A stretch of DNA of 64,000 nucleotides, taken from positions 2,046,001 through 2,110,000 of the forward strand of contig CBDFIL010000003.1 in the NCBI GenBank assembly GCA_965248075.1, read 5' to 3'. Below, in pieces: positions 18,762 through 26,732 of the stretch (positions within the stretch are counted from its first letter, which is position 1; each line of letters begins with the position of its first letter). The DNA comes from VXNE01 sp965248075 (GTDB lineage Bacteria > Pseudomonadota > Gammaproteobacteria > Pseudomonadales > Azotimanducaceae). The position numbers were made by a program, and so were the translations under genes. Under the pieces are notes generated by a model. The model was not told the origin of the DNA and did not search any database. It saw only the letters and a program-made list of their open reading frames with translations.

Positions 18762-19715
18762 TCACACCAGCTCGAGACCCCGCAGCCGCTGCCTGGAAGC
18801 GACCATCGCCCCGACAATTCCCAGCGCGGCGCCGACTCCCAGCAATTCCAGGGCGAATATGTGGTCGAGGCCGGTCAATTCCAAGTCCTCGCCATAGCTC
18901 CGGAACAGCTGACCGAGCGGCCCCTCGAGGGCCAGCAGCGCGGCCGCGTTCAGCACGGCAGCCACGACGGCGCCCCCGGCTCCGTAGATCAACCCCAGGT
19001 ACAGAAACGGGCGCCGGACGAAAGCATCGGTACCGCCCACGAGTTTCTGCACCTTGACTTCCTCGAGGCGCGACTCGATGGCGAGACGCACCGAGGAGAG
19101 CGTCACGAGCGCCGCGCCAAGGCCGAACAGCGCCGCCAGCATCCAGCCGAGCCGCGTGACGAACGCGGAGATCGCCGCCAGGCGTTCGAGCCAGGTGGTC
19201 TCCAGCACCACCTCCTCCACCTGTTCATGCTGTCCCACCTGGTTTGCCAGCATCCGTAGCGTGGCCGTGGAGACCTCCTCCGACACCGTCACCCGCACGC
19301 TCGTCGGCAGCGGATTCTCCTCCAGCAGATCGAGTGCATCCGAGACTTCCGCGTTGCCGCGAAATTCCTCCAGCGCCGCCTCCGGCGTCACCACCCACAC
19401 CCGCTGGGTTTCCGGCATGGCGTCCAGGCGCGCCGCCCTCGCCCGGGCAACTTCGACAGGGACACCGGGTCGGTAGTACACGGAGAATCCGGCACGGCCT
19501 TCCCACCGGTCCATCGCCACCGCGAGATTGCGCTCGAGCAGGAAGAGCCCGGCCGGCAGGGCGAGCGAGATACCGATCAACAACCAGACCAGCAGGCTCG
19601 CGCCCATGCGACTGCTGACGAAGTAGAAGCTGTCCCCGGCAACGCGCCAGTGATCGCGAACGGTCGCGAGCCGCGGCCGCGCGTGCGCGGGCCACGGGTC
19701 GGCTTGCCTACGCAT
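18762..19715 (-). CDS. ftsX: cell division protein FtsX
   Basis: Permease-like partner of FtsE (317 aa) that activates septal murein hydrolases at the divisome. A cytoplasmic N-terminus (1-38), TM1 (about 39-60), a periplasmic domain (about 61-170) and three C-terminal TM segments (about 185-205, 235-260, 285-305) give the FtsX topology; the conserved TLSSVRLAIESRLEEVKVQKLVGGTDAFVRRPFLY block joins them. It overlaps ftsE by 8 bases. Confidence 0.95.
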   Translation of the reverse strand: MRRQADPWPAHARPRLATVRDHWRVAGDSFYFVSSRMGASLLVWLLIGISLALPAGLFLLERNLAVAMDRWEGRAGFSVYYRPGVPVEVARARAARLDAMPETQRVWVVTPEAALEEFRGNAEVSDALDLLEENPLPTSVRVTVSEEVSTATLRMLANQVGQHEQVEEVVLETTWLERLAAISAFVTRLGWMLAALFGLGAALVTLSSVRLAIESRLEEVKVQKLVGGTDAFVRRPFLYLGLIYGAGGAVVAAVLNAAALLALEGPLGQLFRSYGEDLELTGLDHIFALELLGVGAALGIVGAMVASRQRLRGLELV

Positions 19716-20415
19716 GACCCTCGGCCGGCGGATCGCCCCCGGGCTGCCATTCGTCGTCGCGCGTCAGCGCGCCGTGGTCGAGCTCGATGATGCGCATCCC
19801 CAGCGATTCGATGAGGGCATGATCGTGGCTCGCGACGATGACCGTCGTGCCGACCCGGTTGAAGTCCAGGAACAGCCGCATCACGTCGCGGGACAGGGTC
19901 GGATCGAGATTGCCGGTCGGCTCGTCGGCGAGCAGCACCTTGGGGCGGTTCACCACCGCCCGGGCGATGCCGACGCGCTGCAACTCCCCCGCAGAGAGGT
20001 ACACCGGCAGAAAGGTTTCCTTGGCCAGGAGGCCCACGCGCTCGAGGGCGGGCCGCACCCGGCGTCCGATGTCCCGTTCTCCCATGCCCATGACCCGCAG
20101 CGGCAGCGCGACATTCTCGAAGATGCTGCGATGCTGGAGCAGGTGGTGGTCCTGGAAGACCGCCCCGAGGTGCTGCCGATACCGCGGCAGGCGCCGGCGT
20201 GACAGCCGCCCGATGTCGACATCGTTGACCAGTATCTGCCCGCGTGTCGGCGTCTCGATACCCAACAGGAGCTTGAGGAAAGTGGTCTTGCCGGCGCCCG
20301 AGTGGCCGCGGATGAAGGCCATCGTCCCTTCGTCCACTTCCACGGAGACGTTCTTCAGTGCCTCGTGACCGTTGGCGAAACGCTTGGTGACCTGGCGAAA
20401 CGCGACGCTACCCAT
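19708..20415 (-). CDS. ftsE: cell division ATP-binding protein FtsE
   Basis: ABC-type ATPase of 235 aa. Walker A is GHSGAGKTT, the Q-loop VFQDHHLL, the signature YLSAGELQRVGIARA (LSAGE in place of LSGGE), Walker B VLLADEPTGNLD and the switch His in VASHDHAL. The start at 20415 (MGSVAFRQVTKRF) matches the family; upstream in-frame codons belong to ftsY in another frame. It overlaps ftsY by 8 bases. Confidence 0.96.
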   Translation of the reverse strand: MGSVAFRQVTKRFANGHEALKNVSVEVDEGTMAFIRGHSGAGKTTFLKLLLGIETPTRGQILVNDVDIGRLSRRRLPRYRQHLGAVFQDHHLLQHRSIFENVALPLRVMGMGERDIGRRVRPALERVGLLAKETFLPVYLSAGELQRVGIARAVVNRPKVLLADEPTGNLDPTLSRDVMRLFLDFNRVGTTVIVASHDHALIESLGMRIIELDHGALTRDDEWQPGGDPPAEGHA

Positions 20416-21397
20416 GCCCGTCTTCCGCGAGCAGCGCGTCGACGAACTCGTGCGCGTCGAAGGGGCGCAGGTCCTCCGGGCGCTCGCCCACGCCGATGAA
20501 GTACACCGGCAGCGGCTGCTTGCGCTCGCGCAGCAGGGTCGCGATGGCGAACAGCACCCCCGCCCGAGCCGACCCATCGAGCTTCGCGACGATCAGACCC
20601 GTCAGACCCACCGCGGCGTCGAACTCCGCCACCTGCCGCAGCGCGTTCTGGCCAACCCCGGCATCGAGCACCAGGATCGCTTCGTGCGGGGCCGACTCGT
20701 CGAACCGTCCGACCACCCGCCTGATTTTGCGCAACTCGTCCATCAGGTTCTGTTTCGCCTGCAGCCGCCCCGCCGTGTCGGCCAGGACCACGTCGACGCC
20801 GCGCGCCCGGGCCGCCTCGATGGCATCGTGGATGACCGCGGCGCTGTCGGCCCCCTGGCCCTGGGCGATCACGGGCGTGTCGTTGCGGCGACCCCAGTCC
20901 GTCAACTGTTCGACCGCGGCCGCGCGGAAGGTATCCCCGGCGGCGAGCAGGACGGAATGTCCTTCGTGCGTCAACTGCCGCGCGAGCTTGCCAACGGTCG
21001 TCGTCTTGCCGGCGCCGTTGACGCCCACCGTCAGCACGACGAACGGTTCCCGGGTCGTATCCACTGCGAAAGGACGCACCATCGGCGCCAGCATCTCTTC
21101 GAGTTCGCTGCGCAACGCCCGGTGCAACGCTGCGGTATCCGCCAGTTCCTTGCGGGACACCCGCTTCTTCAGCGCATCCATGATGCGCGTGGTGGCATCG
21201 ACCCCGGCATCCGTGACGAGCAGCGCGGTCTCGAGCCCGTCGAGCACTTCCTGGTCGATGACACGTTCGCCGAGGAGCAGGTCGCCTAGCCCTTCCGCAA
21301 GACGTGAACGCGTCTTGTCCAGGCGCCCTGTCAGCCGCCGCCAGAGACCGCCCTTTTCCTGGCCCCGCTTTCCTTCCTGCGCCGCCTCAGCGACCAT
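20408..21397 (-). CDS. ftsY: signal recognition particle receptor FtsY
   Basis: SRP GTPase receptor of 329 aa that docks ribosomes at the inner membrane. The NG domain is complete: G1 GVNGAGKTTTVGKLA, AAGDTFRAAAVEQL, G3 LADTAGRLQAK and G4 TGLIVAKLDG. The closing motif reads DGSARAG instead of the usual DGTAKGG. The acidic A domain of enterobacterial FtsY is reduced to about 25 residues. First gene of ftsY-ftsE-ftsX. Confidence 0.96.
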   Translation of the reverse strand: MVAEAAQEGKRGQEKGGLWRRLTGRLDKTRSRLAEGLGDLLLGERVIDQEVLDGLETALLVTDAGVDATTRIMDALKKRVSRKELADTAALHRALRSELEEMLAPMVRPFAVDTTREPFVVLTVGVNGAGKTTTVGKLARQLTHEGHSVLLAAGDTFRAAAVEQLTDWGRRNDTPVIAQGQGADSAAVIHDAIEAARARGVDVVLADTAGRLQAKQNLMDELRKIRRVVGRFDESAPHEAILVLDAGVGQNALRQVAEFDAAVGLTGLIVAKLDGSARAGVLFAIATLLRERKQPLPVYFIGVGERPEDLRPFDAHEFVDALLAEDGHG

Positions 21398-21435
21398 GCT
21401 TCCACCTTGAGAAACGACCGTGGCAGGCGCCCGCC

Positions 21436-22071
21436 GTGCCCCAACGAAAGAGGCCCGTCAACAGACGCGTCCGCATTATCGGCGGTAAGTGGAAGGGACG
21501 AAAGCTCGACGTGGCCAACCGGCCCGGCCTGCGCCCGACCATGGACCGCGTCCGCGAGACCGTGTTCTCGTGGCTCTCGGCGGATCTCGCCGACAGCCAT
21601 GTGCTGGACCTGTTCGCCGGAACCGGCGCACTCGCGTTCGAGGCCCTCTCCCGCGGCGCGGCATTCGCGACGCTGGTCGAGCGCGACCGTGCCACCGCCC
21701 GGGTTTTGCGATCCGCGGCCGCGCGACTCGACGCGCACTGCGAAGTCCACGTCGCTTCCGCCACGGCCTGGCTGCGCCGGCAACGCCACTGGCACTGGAA
21801 TCTCGTATTCCTCGATCCGCCGTTCGGGACGCGGGCCGCGCAGGAAACGCTGGCGCTGCTGCGGGAACGCGACGTCCTCGTGTACCTGGAGGAAGCGGAC
21901 ACTCCCCACGGCACCGGGCGCGGGGGACATGCCGTGCACGAGGACACCCCATCCGACGTACCGGGGTGGGAAACCGTCAGGCAGGGGCGCGCGGGGGGGT
22001 GCCGCTTTCGGTTGCTCCGGGCCGTCGCGCCCGTGGCGGCTGGCGCCGCCGCCACTCCAACACTCTGCTAG
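21436..22071 (+). CDS. rsmD: 16S rRNA (guanine966-N2)-methyltransferase RsmD
   Basis: Rossmann methyltransferase (211 aa) acting on G966 of 16S rRNA. RIIGGKWKGRKL, LRPTMDRVRETVFSWL, the SAM loop VLDLFAGTGALAFEALSRGA and the catalytic FLDPPF are present. The C-terminus after about residue 150 is longer and less typical than in E. coli. GTG at 21436 is the first start in frame near the conserved block. Divergent from ftsY, with coaD downstream, as in E. coli/Pseudomonas. Confidence 0.93.
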   Translation: MPQRKRPVNRRVRIIGGKWKGRKLDVANRPGLRPTMDRVRETVFSWLSADLADSHVLDLFAGTGALAFEALSRGAAFATLVERDRATARVLRSAAARLDAHCEVHVASATAWLRRQRHWHWNLVFLDPPFGTRAAQETLALLRERDVLVYLEEADTPHGTGRGGHAVHEDTPSDVPGWETVRQGRAGGCRFRLLRAVAPVAAGAAATPTLC

Positions 22072-22074
22072 TAT
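22066..22074 (+). promoter_or_regulatory. candidate extended -10 for coaD
   Basis: TGCTAGTAT fits the extended -10 pattern TGnTAnnnT and coincides with the TAG stop of rsmD. It lies about 30 bases before the coaD ATG, giving a short leader. No clear -35. Confidence 0.4.
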
Positions 22075-22103
22075 CGGCCCGCATCCAGCGCAGGGGACAG
22101 CGC

Positions 22104-22583
22104 ATGAAGGTGGTGTATCCGGGCAGCTTCAACCCGATCACCAACGGCCATACGGACCTGGTGAAGCGCGCGTTGAGACTGTTCGACGGCGTCATCGTGG
22201 CCATCGGGACCTCGGCGCAGAAGGATCCGGCGACCTACCTCGCCGACCGGATCGATCTTTGCCAGACGGTACTCGCGGAGTTCGGCGATCGGGTCGAGGT
22301 CGAAGGGTTCAACAGCCTCCTCGTCGACTACGTCCGCGCAAAGGGCACCAACTTCATCCTGCGCGGCCTGCGCACGGTGACGGACTTCGAATACGAGTTC
22401 CAGATGGCGGAAATGAACCGGGCCATGGACCACGACATCGAGTACGTGTTCCTGCCGACCTCGCTGTCCTTTTCCTTCATCTCCTCGTCGCTGGTCCGCG
22501 AGATCGCGCTGCTCGACGGCGACATCGCCGGGTTCGTGCACCCCGCGGTGGTGGAGTACTACCGGTCAGGCAAGGCCGGCTGA
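22104..22583 (+). CDS. coaD: phosphopantetheine adenylyltransferase
   Basis: Penultimate step of coenzyme A synthesis (159 aa, canonical length). The nucleotidyltransferase motif YPGSFNPITNGHTD with the H-x-G-H-like GH at 15-16 and the C-terminal ISSSLVREI are clear, as is RGLRTVTDFEYEFQMAEMNR. It converges on mutM; the ferredoxin gene often placed next to it is not present. Confidence 0.97.
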   Translation: MKVVYPGSFNPITNGHTDLVKRALRLFDGVIVAIGTSAQKDPATYLADRIDLCQTVLAEFGDRVEVEGFNSLLVDYVRAKGTNFILRGLRTVTDFEYEFQMAEMNRAMDHDIEYVFLPTSLSFSFISSSLVREIALLDGDIAGFVHPAVVEYYRSGKAG

Positions 22584-22623
22584 CCGCAGACCCCCGGACG
22601 CTCCTCCGTCAGGGTTGTTGCAC

Positions 22624-23433
22624 TCAGTGCTGGCAACTCCGGCAGTACACGGTCCCGCGTTGCCCCACCCGGATGCCCGTGAGGATCGTCCCGCACACCC
22701 GACAGGGCTTGCCTGCGCGCCCATAGACAAACAGCTCGTTGGCGAAATAGCCCGGGCTGCCGTCGCTCCCGACATAGTCGCGCAGCGTCGTTCCGCCGAG
22801 CTCGATCGCCGCCGAGAGCGTCTCCCGGATCGCCTCGGCGAGCGCCCCGTAGCGCGCACGCGTCACGCGCCCCGCCGCCGTGCGCGGTCGCACGCCCGCC
22901 TTGAACAGCGCCTCGTTCGCATAGATGTTGCCCACACCCACCACGATGCGCGCATCCATCAGGAAGTTCTTGACCGCAACGCGCCGCATGCGGGACCGCG
23001 TGAAGAGCCAGGCGCCGTCGAAGGACTCCGACAGCGGCTCGACCCCGAGTCCGCGTAGCAGCCAGTGCGCCTGCCAGGGTCCCGGCTGCCAGTGCAGGCT
23101 GCCGAAGCGGCGCGGATCGGTCAGGCGCAGCGCGCGACCGTTGGATAGCAGGATGTCGACATGATCGTGCTTGTCGGGCGGCGTGTTGCCGGAAACCACG
23201 CGCAACCGCCCGGACATGCCGAGATGCAGGATCAGCGCGCCCGTCTCAAGGTGCAGGAGGAGGTACTTGGCCCGCCGCGAGAGACACACGACCTGCTGGC
23301 CAGGGATGCTGTCCGGCAGATCGACCGGCCAGCGCAGACGCGGATCTCGAACCGTGACCGCCAGTACGCGCTCGCCGAGAACCACGGGCGCTACGCCCCG
23401 CAGGGTCGTTTCCACCTCGGGGAGTTCGGGCAT
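22624..23433 (-). CDS. mutM: formamidopyrimidine-DNA glycosylase (Fpg/MutM)
   Basis: Base-excision repair glycosylase/AP lyase removing 8-oxoguanine (269 aa). The catalytic N-terminus MPELPEVET (Pro2 nucleophile, Glu3), the K-containing HLGMSGRL loop, the helix-two-turn-helix GVGNIYANEALFKAGVRP and a C-terminal zinc finger C-x2-C-x16-C-x2-C are all intact. Part of the conserved mutM-rpmG-rpmB order. Confidence 0.97.
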   Translation of the reverse strand: MPELPEVETTLRGVAPVVLGERVLAVTVRDPRLRWPVDLPDSIPGQQVVCLSRRAKYLLLHLETGALILHLGMSGRLRVVSGNTPPDKHDHVDILLSNGRALRLTDPRRFGSLHWQPGPWQAHWLLRGLGVEPLSESFDGAWLFTRSRMRRVAVKNFLMDARIVVGVGNIYANEALFKAGVRPRTAAGRVTRARYGALAEAIRETLSAAIELGGTTLRDYVGSDGSPGYFANELFVYGRAGKPCRVCGTILTGIRVGQRGTVYCRSCQH

Positions 23434-23469
23434 GGAGGCTCCGGGTCGGCCGGAACGCGGCCGCCGGGA

Positions 23470-23625
23470 CTACTTGATCTTGGCTTCCTTGTAGATCACG
23501 TGCTTGCGGACCACCGGGTCGTACTTCTTGAACTCGAGCTTGTTCGGCGTGTTCCGCTTGTTCTTGTCGGTCGTATAGAAGTGTCCGGTACCCGCCGTCG
23601 ACTCCAGCTTGATCTTCTCTCGCAT
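23470..23625 (-). CDS. rpmG: 50S ribosomal protein L33
   Basis: A 51-aa basic protein (starting MREKIKLESTAGTGHFYTT and ending YKEAKIK) with the standard L33 sequence. It lacks the zinc-binding cysteines, so it is the C-minus, zinc-independent form. Three bases separate it from rpmB upstream, so the two share a transcript. Confidence 0.97.
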   Translation of the reverse strand: MREKIKLESTAGTGHFYTTDKNKRNTPNKLEFKKYDPVVRKHVIYKEAKIK

Positions 23626-23628
23626 GAC

Positions 23629-23865
23629 TTAGACCTTCTCGCCGCGCTTGCGCATGTCGGCCAGCACAACCTCGATGCCCTTCTTGTCGATCAGCCGCAT
23701 GCCGGCAGCCGACACCCTGAGGCGGACGAACCGCTTTTCGCCCTCGATCCAGAAGCGATGGTAGTGCAGATTCGGCTTGAAGCGGCGGCGCGTCTTGTTC
23801 TCAGCATGGGAACGGTGGTTCCCGCTCATCGGACGCTTGCCGGTGACCTGACAGACCTGGGACAT
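23629..23865 (-). CDS. rpmB: 50S ribosomal protein L28
   Basis: A 78-aa ribosomal protein beginning MSQVCQVTGKRPMSGNHRSH, with the typical NKTRRRFKPNLH and VSAAGMRLIDKKGI blocks. ATG at 23865 gives the family-standard N-terminus. The usual neighbour radC is separated from it by a toxin-antitoxin pair. Confidence 0.97.
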   Translation of the reverse strand: MSQVCQVTGKRPMSGNHRSHAENKTRRRFKPNLHYHRFWIEGEKRFVRLRVSAAGMRLIDKKGIEVVLADMRKRGEKV

Positions 23866-23895
23866 GATCGGATCGCTTGCGGATCGGGGGCGGCG

Positions 23896-23925
23896 TTTAT
23901 AGCAGAGAGGAGCGGCGCGCGGCAA
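23896..23925 (-). promoter_or_regulatory. candidate promoter for rpmB-rpmG
   Basis: On the minus strand TTGCCG (23925-23920) and TATAAA (23901-23896) are 18 bases apart and lie about 30 bases before the rpmB ATG. Match to consensus is 4/6 and 5/6. Confidence 0.5.
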
Positions 23926-23970
23926 CCGCGCCGAGCATCGGGAACTTCGCTCCCATTGCCTATGACAGAC

Positions 23971-23993
23971 ATGATGGCTACTATAGCCATCAT
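23971..23993 (+). promoter_or_regulatory. perfect inverted repeat, probable autoregulatory operator of the Phd/PIN module
   Basis: ATGATGGCTA-CTA-TAGCCATCAT is a perfect 10-bp inverted repeat with a 3-bp centre. It covers a possible -10 (TACTAT, 23979-23984, 17 bases after TTGCCT at 23956) and ends inside the antitoxin start codon. This is the expected place for binding by a Phd/YefM-type antitoxin dimer. Confidence 0.75.
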
Positions 23994-24243
23994 GCTTGAG
24001 ATCACCGCCAAAGACGCGAAGAATCGCTTCGGACAGTTGCTTGACGCTACCCAGCGCGGGCCGGTGTGCGTCACCAGGAACGGCAGAGCCGTGTCCGTGA
24101 TGCTGTCGTTGCCACACTACGAGAGGTTGCGGGGCGCCGCCTGGGAGAGCCTGACTGCGACCATGGACGCATTAGCCAACGAAGCCTCCGAAAACGGTCT
24201 GACCGACGTCAGGCTCGAAGCCCTGCTCGCGGATGACGATTGA
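23992..24243 (+). CDS. Phd/YefM-family antitoxin
   Basis: An 83-aa antitoxin starting MLEITAKDAKNRFGQLLD, the Phd/YefM DNA-binding fold, with VTRNGRAVSVMLSLPHYERL. Residues from about 55 form the toxin-binding tail. It overlaps the PIN toxin gene by 11 bases. In-frame ATGs at 23962, 23971 and 23974 would lengthen it but run through the operator, so 23992 is preferred; the -10-to-ATG distance of 7 bases would then imply a leaderless message. Confidence 0.85.
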   Translation: MLEITAKDAKNRFGQLLDATQRGPVCVTRNGRAVSVMLSLPHYERLRGAAWESLTATMDALANEASENGLTDVRLEALLADDD

Positions 24244-24655
24244 CCGCGTCGTTCTCGACACCAACGTCCTGATCAGCGCAACACTCCTTCCGGTGGGGCA
24301 GCCACGACGCGTGCTGGACGCCGTCCGCGACGCCAACAGCGTACTGCTTTTCTCCGATGAGACCTTTGACGAACTCCAGAGCCGCCTCGGTCGCGCAAAG
24401 TTCGACCCGTACGTCAGCTCGCACAACCGAGCCCTCTACCTCGCACAACTCCAGGCCGTGTCGGATTGGGTCTCGATAACGGGCGCCAAACTCGGATGTC
24501 GCGATCCGCACGACGACATGTTCCTCGAGACCGCGCTCATGGGGGGCGCCGACTGCCTGGTCACGGGTGACCGCGACCTCCTGGAGATGTCGCCCTTTCG
24601 TGGCATTCCGATACTGACGCCGAGCGCCCTCCTGGAGTCCCTGCCCAACCTCTGA
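24233..24655 (+). CDS. PIN-domain toxin (COG1569-type ribonuclease)
   Basis: A 140-aa PIN nuclease, the toxin of the pair. Likely Mg-binding acids are Asp9 in VVLDTNVLIS, Glu near SDETFDEL, and Asp in CRDPHDDMFLETAL and TGDRDLL. RNA target unknown. This pair sits between rpmB and radC, where most Gammaproteobacteria have none, so it was probably acquired. Convergent with radC, 16 bases apart. Confidence 0.85.
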   Translation: MTIDRVVLDTNVLISATLLPVGQPRRVLDAVRDANSVLLFSDETFDELQSRLGRAKFDPYVSSHNRALYLAQLQAVSDWVSITGAKLGCRDPHDDMFLETALMGGADCLVTGDRDLLEMSPFRGIPILTPSALLESLPNL

Positions 24656-24671
24656 GCGAGACGTCCGCCGC

Positions 24672-25367
24672 TCACAACAACCCCCGTTCCGCAAACGACA
24701 CCTGCTGCTCCGCACTCACCACCAGGTGATCGACGAGGCGTACGTCGACCTCCTCGAGCAGGCCGGCGATGCGGTGCGTCAACTGGATATCGCTGGGAGA
24801 GGGTTCCGCCACACCCGACGGGTGATTGTGATAGAGGATCACGCCGCAGGCGTTGTGCCGCATGGATGACTTGAGCACTTCTCGCGGGTACACCGCGGTT
24901 CGGTCCACGGAGCCGTAGAAGAGCTCCTCGTTCTCGATGAGGCGATTGCGGGCATCGAGGAACAGTCCTCCGAAGACCTCGCGCTGTCGTCGGCCCAGCC
25001 GATAGCTCAGGTAGCGTCGCGTCGCCGTCGAGCCCGACAGCAGCTCACCGGCTTCGACATGTTCCGCGTGATAGCGGTCGAGCAGGCCGCGCACCGCCAC
25101 CAGCGCCGCCGTCCTGGCCGGACCCATCCCGGAACACGCGGCAAGGGCTTCCGGCGCCGCATCGAACAGCCCCCGCACGCCTCCGAAGCGCGCAAGCAGG
25201 CGGCGGGCGAGTTCAACCGTATCGAACGCACGGCCCCCGTGGCCGAGCAGCGCGGCGAGCAGTTCCGGGTCCGCCAGCGACGCCGGGCCGCGCTGCAGCA
25301 GACGTTCGCGCGGCCGCTCCGCGCCGCCGGAGCCGGGTACCCCGCCGTTTCTCTCCCGGGCAGGCAT
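24672..25367 (-). CDS. radC: RadC family JAB/JAMM-domain protein
   Basis: A 231-aa RadC/YicR protein. An N-terminal UPF0758 helix-hairpin region (ERPRERLLQRGPASLADPELLA) leads to a JAMM domain with the metal motif HNHPSGVAEPSPSD and the upstream Glu in GLFLDARNRLIENEEL. Function is uncertain; the historic link to DNA repair is not supported in E. coli. Divergent from coaBC, as in E. coli. Confidence 0.93.
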   Translation of the reverse strand: MPARERNGGVPGSGGAERPRERLLQRGPASLADPELLAALLGHGGRAFDTVELARRLLARFGGVRGLFDAAPEALAACSGMGPARTAALVAVRGLLDRYHAEHVEAGELLSGSTATRRYLSYRLGRRQREVFGGLFLDARNRLIENEELFYGSVDRTAVYPREVLKSSMRHNACGVILYHNHPSGVAEPSPSDIQLTHRIAGLLEEVDVRLVDHLVVSAEQQVSFAERGLL

Positions 25368-25370
25368 CTC

Positions 25371-25379
25371 TGGTATGGT
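25371..25379 (+). promoter_or_regulatory. candidate extended -10 for coaBC
   Basis: TGGTATGGT fits TGnTAnnnT and lies 61 bases before the coaBC ATG, just past the start of the divergent radC. No clear -35. Confidence 0.35.
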
Positions 25380-25440
25380 TCGCCCCATCTTGTCTGGTGG
25401 CGGCGCGCCTCGCCGCCGAGCCCATCGCGCCGATATCGCC

Positions 25441-26715
25441 ATGCACGGAAAACGCATCATATTGGGCATCAGCGGTGGAATCGCCGCGTACAAAACCCCA
25501 ATGCTCGTGCGAGATCTCCTCGCACGGGGGGCAGAAGTGATCCCGGTCATGACGCACGGCGCCGTCCGCTTCGTGACCCGGGCCAGCCTGCAGGCCGTCT
25601 CCGGGCAGAAAGTCCGGGACGACCTCTGGGACGAGGACGCGGAAGCCGCCATGGGTCACATCGAGCTGGCGCGCTGGGCAGATGCCGTGCTGGTCGCCCC
25701 GGCGACGGCCCATGTCATCGCGCGCCTCGCCACAGGCGCCGCCGACGACCTGCTGACCACGCTCTGCCTCGCTACCGCCGCGCCCCTGTTCGTGGCGCCG
25801 GCCATGAACCGGCAGATGTGGGAGAGCGCGCCCGTCCAACGCAACGTGGCGCAGCTTGCGCAGGACGGCGTCCACCTGCTCGGACCCGGCGTGGGCGACC
25901 AGGCGTGTGGCGAAATCGGGCTCGGGCGCATGCTGGAACCGGACGAACTCGGCGACGCACTCGACGCACACTGGTCCGCCGCGGCGGACGCGTCCGCGAA
26001 GATCGCGGGGTCGACGCGGCCCGCATGCATGGACGGGCTCCGCGTGCTGGTGACGGCCGGCCCGACCCGCGAGCACATCGACCCGGTACGTTTCATCTCG
26101 AACCACAGTTCGGGCAAGCAGGGCTATGCGATCGCCCAGGCCGCGCGCGATGCCGGGGCGCGGGTCACCCTGGTGAGCGGGCCGGTGCACCTCGATACCC
26201 CCGCGAACGTCCGCCGCGTGGACGTGACCACGGCCCGGGACATGCAGGCGGCGGTCGAAGCAGAACTCCCGGATACGGATATCTTCATCGGTGTCGCGGC
26301 CGTGGGGGACTATCGGCCGGCCGAGCCGCAAAGCCGCAAGATCAAGAAGCACGGCGCGGCGACGTCGGAGATCATGCTGCCCCTCACACAGAATCCCGAC
26401 ATCCTCGAGGCGGCGGTGGCTAGCGGCCGCCCCTGTGTGGTCGGCTTCGCCGCCGAGACCCACGACGCACTCGCCCATGCGCGCGAAAAGCTCGCCCGCA
26501 AGGGATGCGACGCCATCGTCGTCAACGATGTGTCCGACGCGACCATCGGGTTCCACAGCAACGACAACGCCGTGGTCCTCATACAGGCTTCGGGAGAGAC
26601 CGTGTTCCCCCTCGAGTCCAAGGAGACGCTCGCCGCCAAGCTCATCGACGCGATCGCGATCCTCTTCCACGAAAAGTGTCCCCTGTACGAAGCCAGGCAA
26701 CGCACCCTCGGCTGA
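25441..26715 (+). CDS. coaBC: bifunctional phosphopantothenoylcysteine decarboxylase / phosphopantothenate-cysteine ligase
   Basis: Two consecutive CoA-pathway activities in 424 aa. The N-terminal CoaC flavoprotein part has ILGISGGIAAYKT, the substrate motif APAMNRQMW and the active-site Cys in GDQACGEIGLGRM. The CoaB part starts near residue 195 (VLVTAGPTREHIDPVRFISNHSSGKQG) with VGDYRP...KIKK. In related genomes dut comes next; here an algC-type mutase follows directly. Confidence 0.97.
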   Translation: MHGKRIILGISGGIAAYKTPMLVRDLLARGAEVIPVMTHGAVRFVTRASLQAVSGQKVRDDLWDEDAEAAMGHIELARWADAVLVAPATAHVIARLATGAADDLLTTLCLATAAPLFVAPAMNRQMWESAPVQRNVAQLAQDGVHLLGPGVGDQACGEIGLGRMLEPDELGDALDAHWSAAADASAKIAGSTRPACMDGLRVLVTAGPTREHIDPVRFISNHSSGKQGYAIAQAARDAGARVTLVSGPVHLDTPANVRRVDVTTARDMQAAVEAELPDTDIFIGVAAVGDYRPAEPQSRKIKKHGAATSEIMLPLTQNPDILEAAVASGRPCVVGFAAETHDALAHAREKLARKGCDAIVVNDVSDATIGFHSNDNAVVLIQASGETVFPLESKETLAAKLIDAIAILFHEKCPLYEARQRTLG

Positions 26716-26732
26716 GCCGCGAGACGCCCGGT

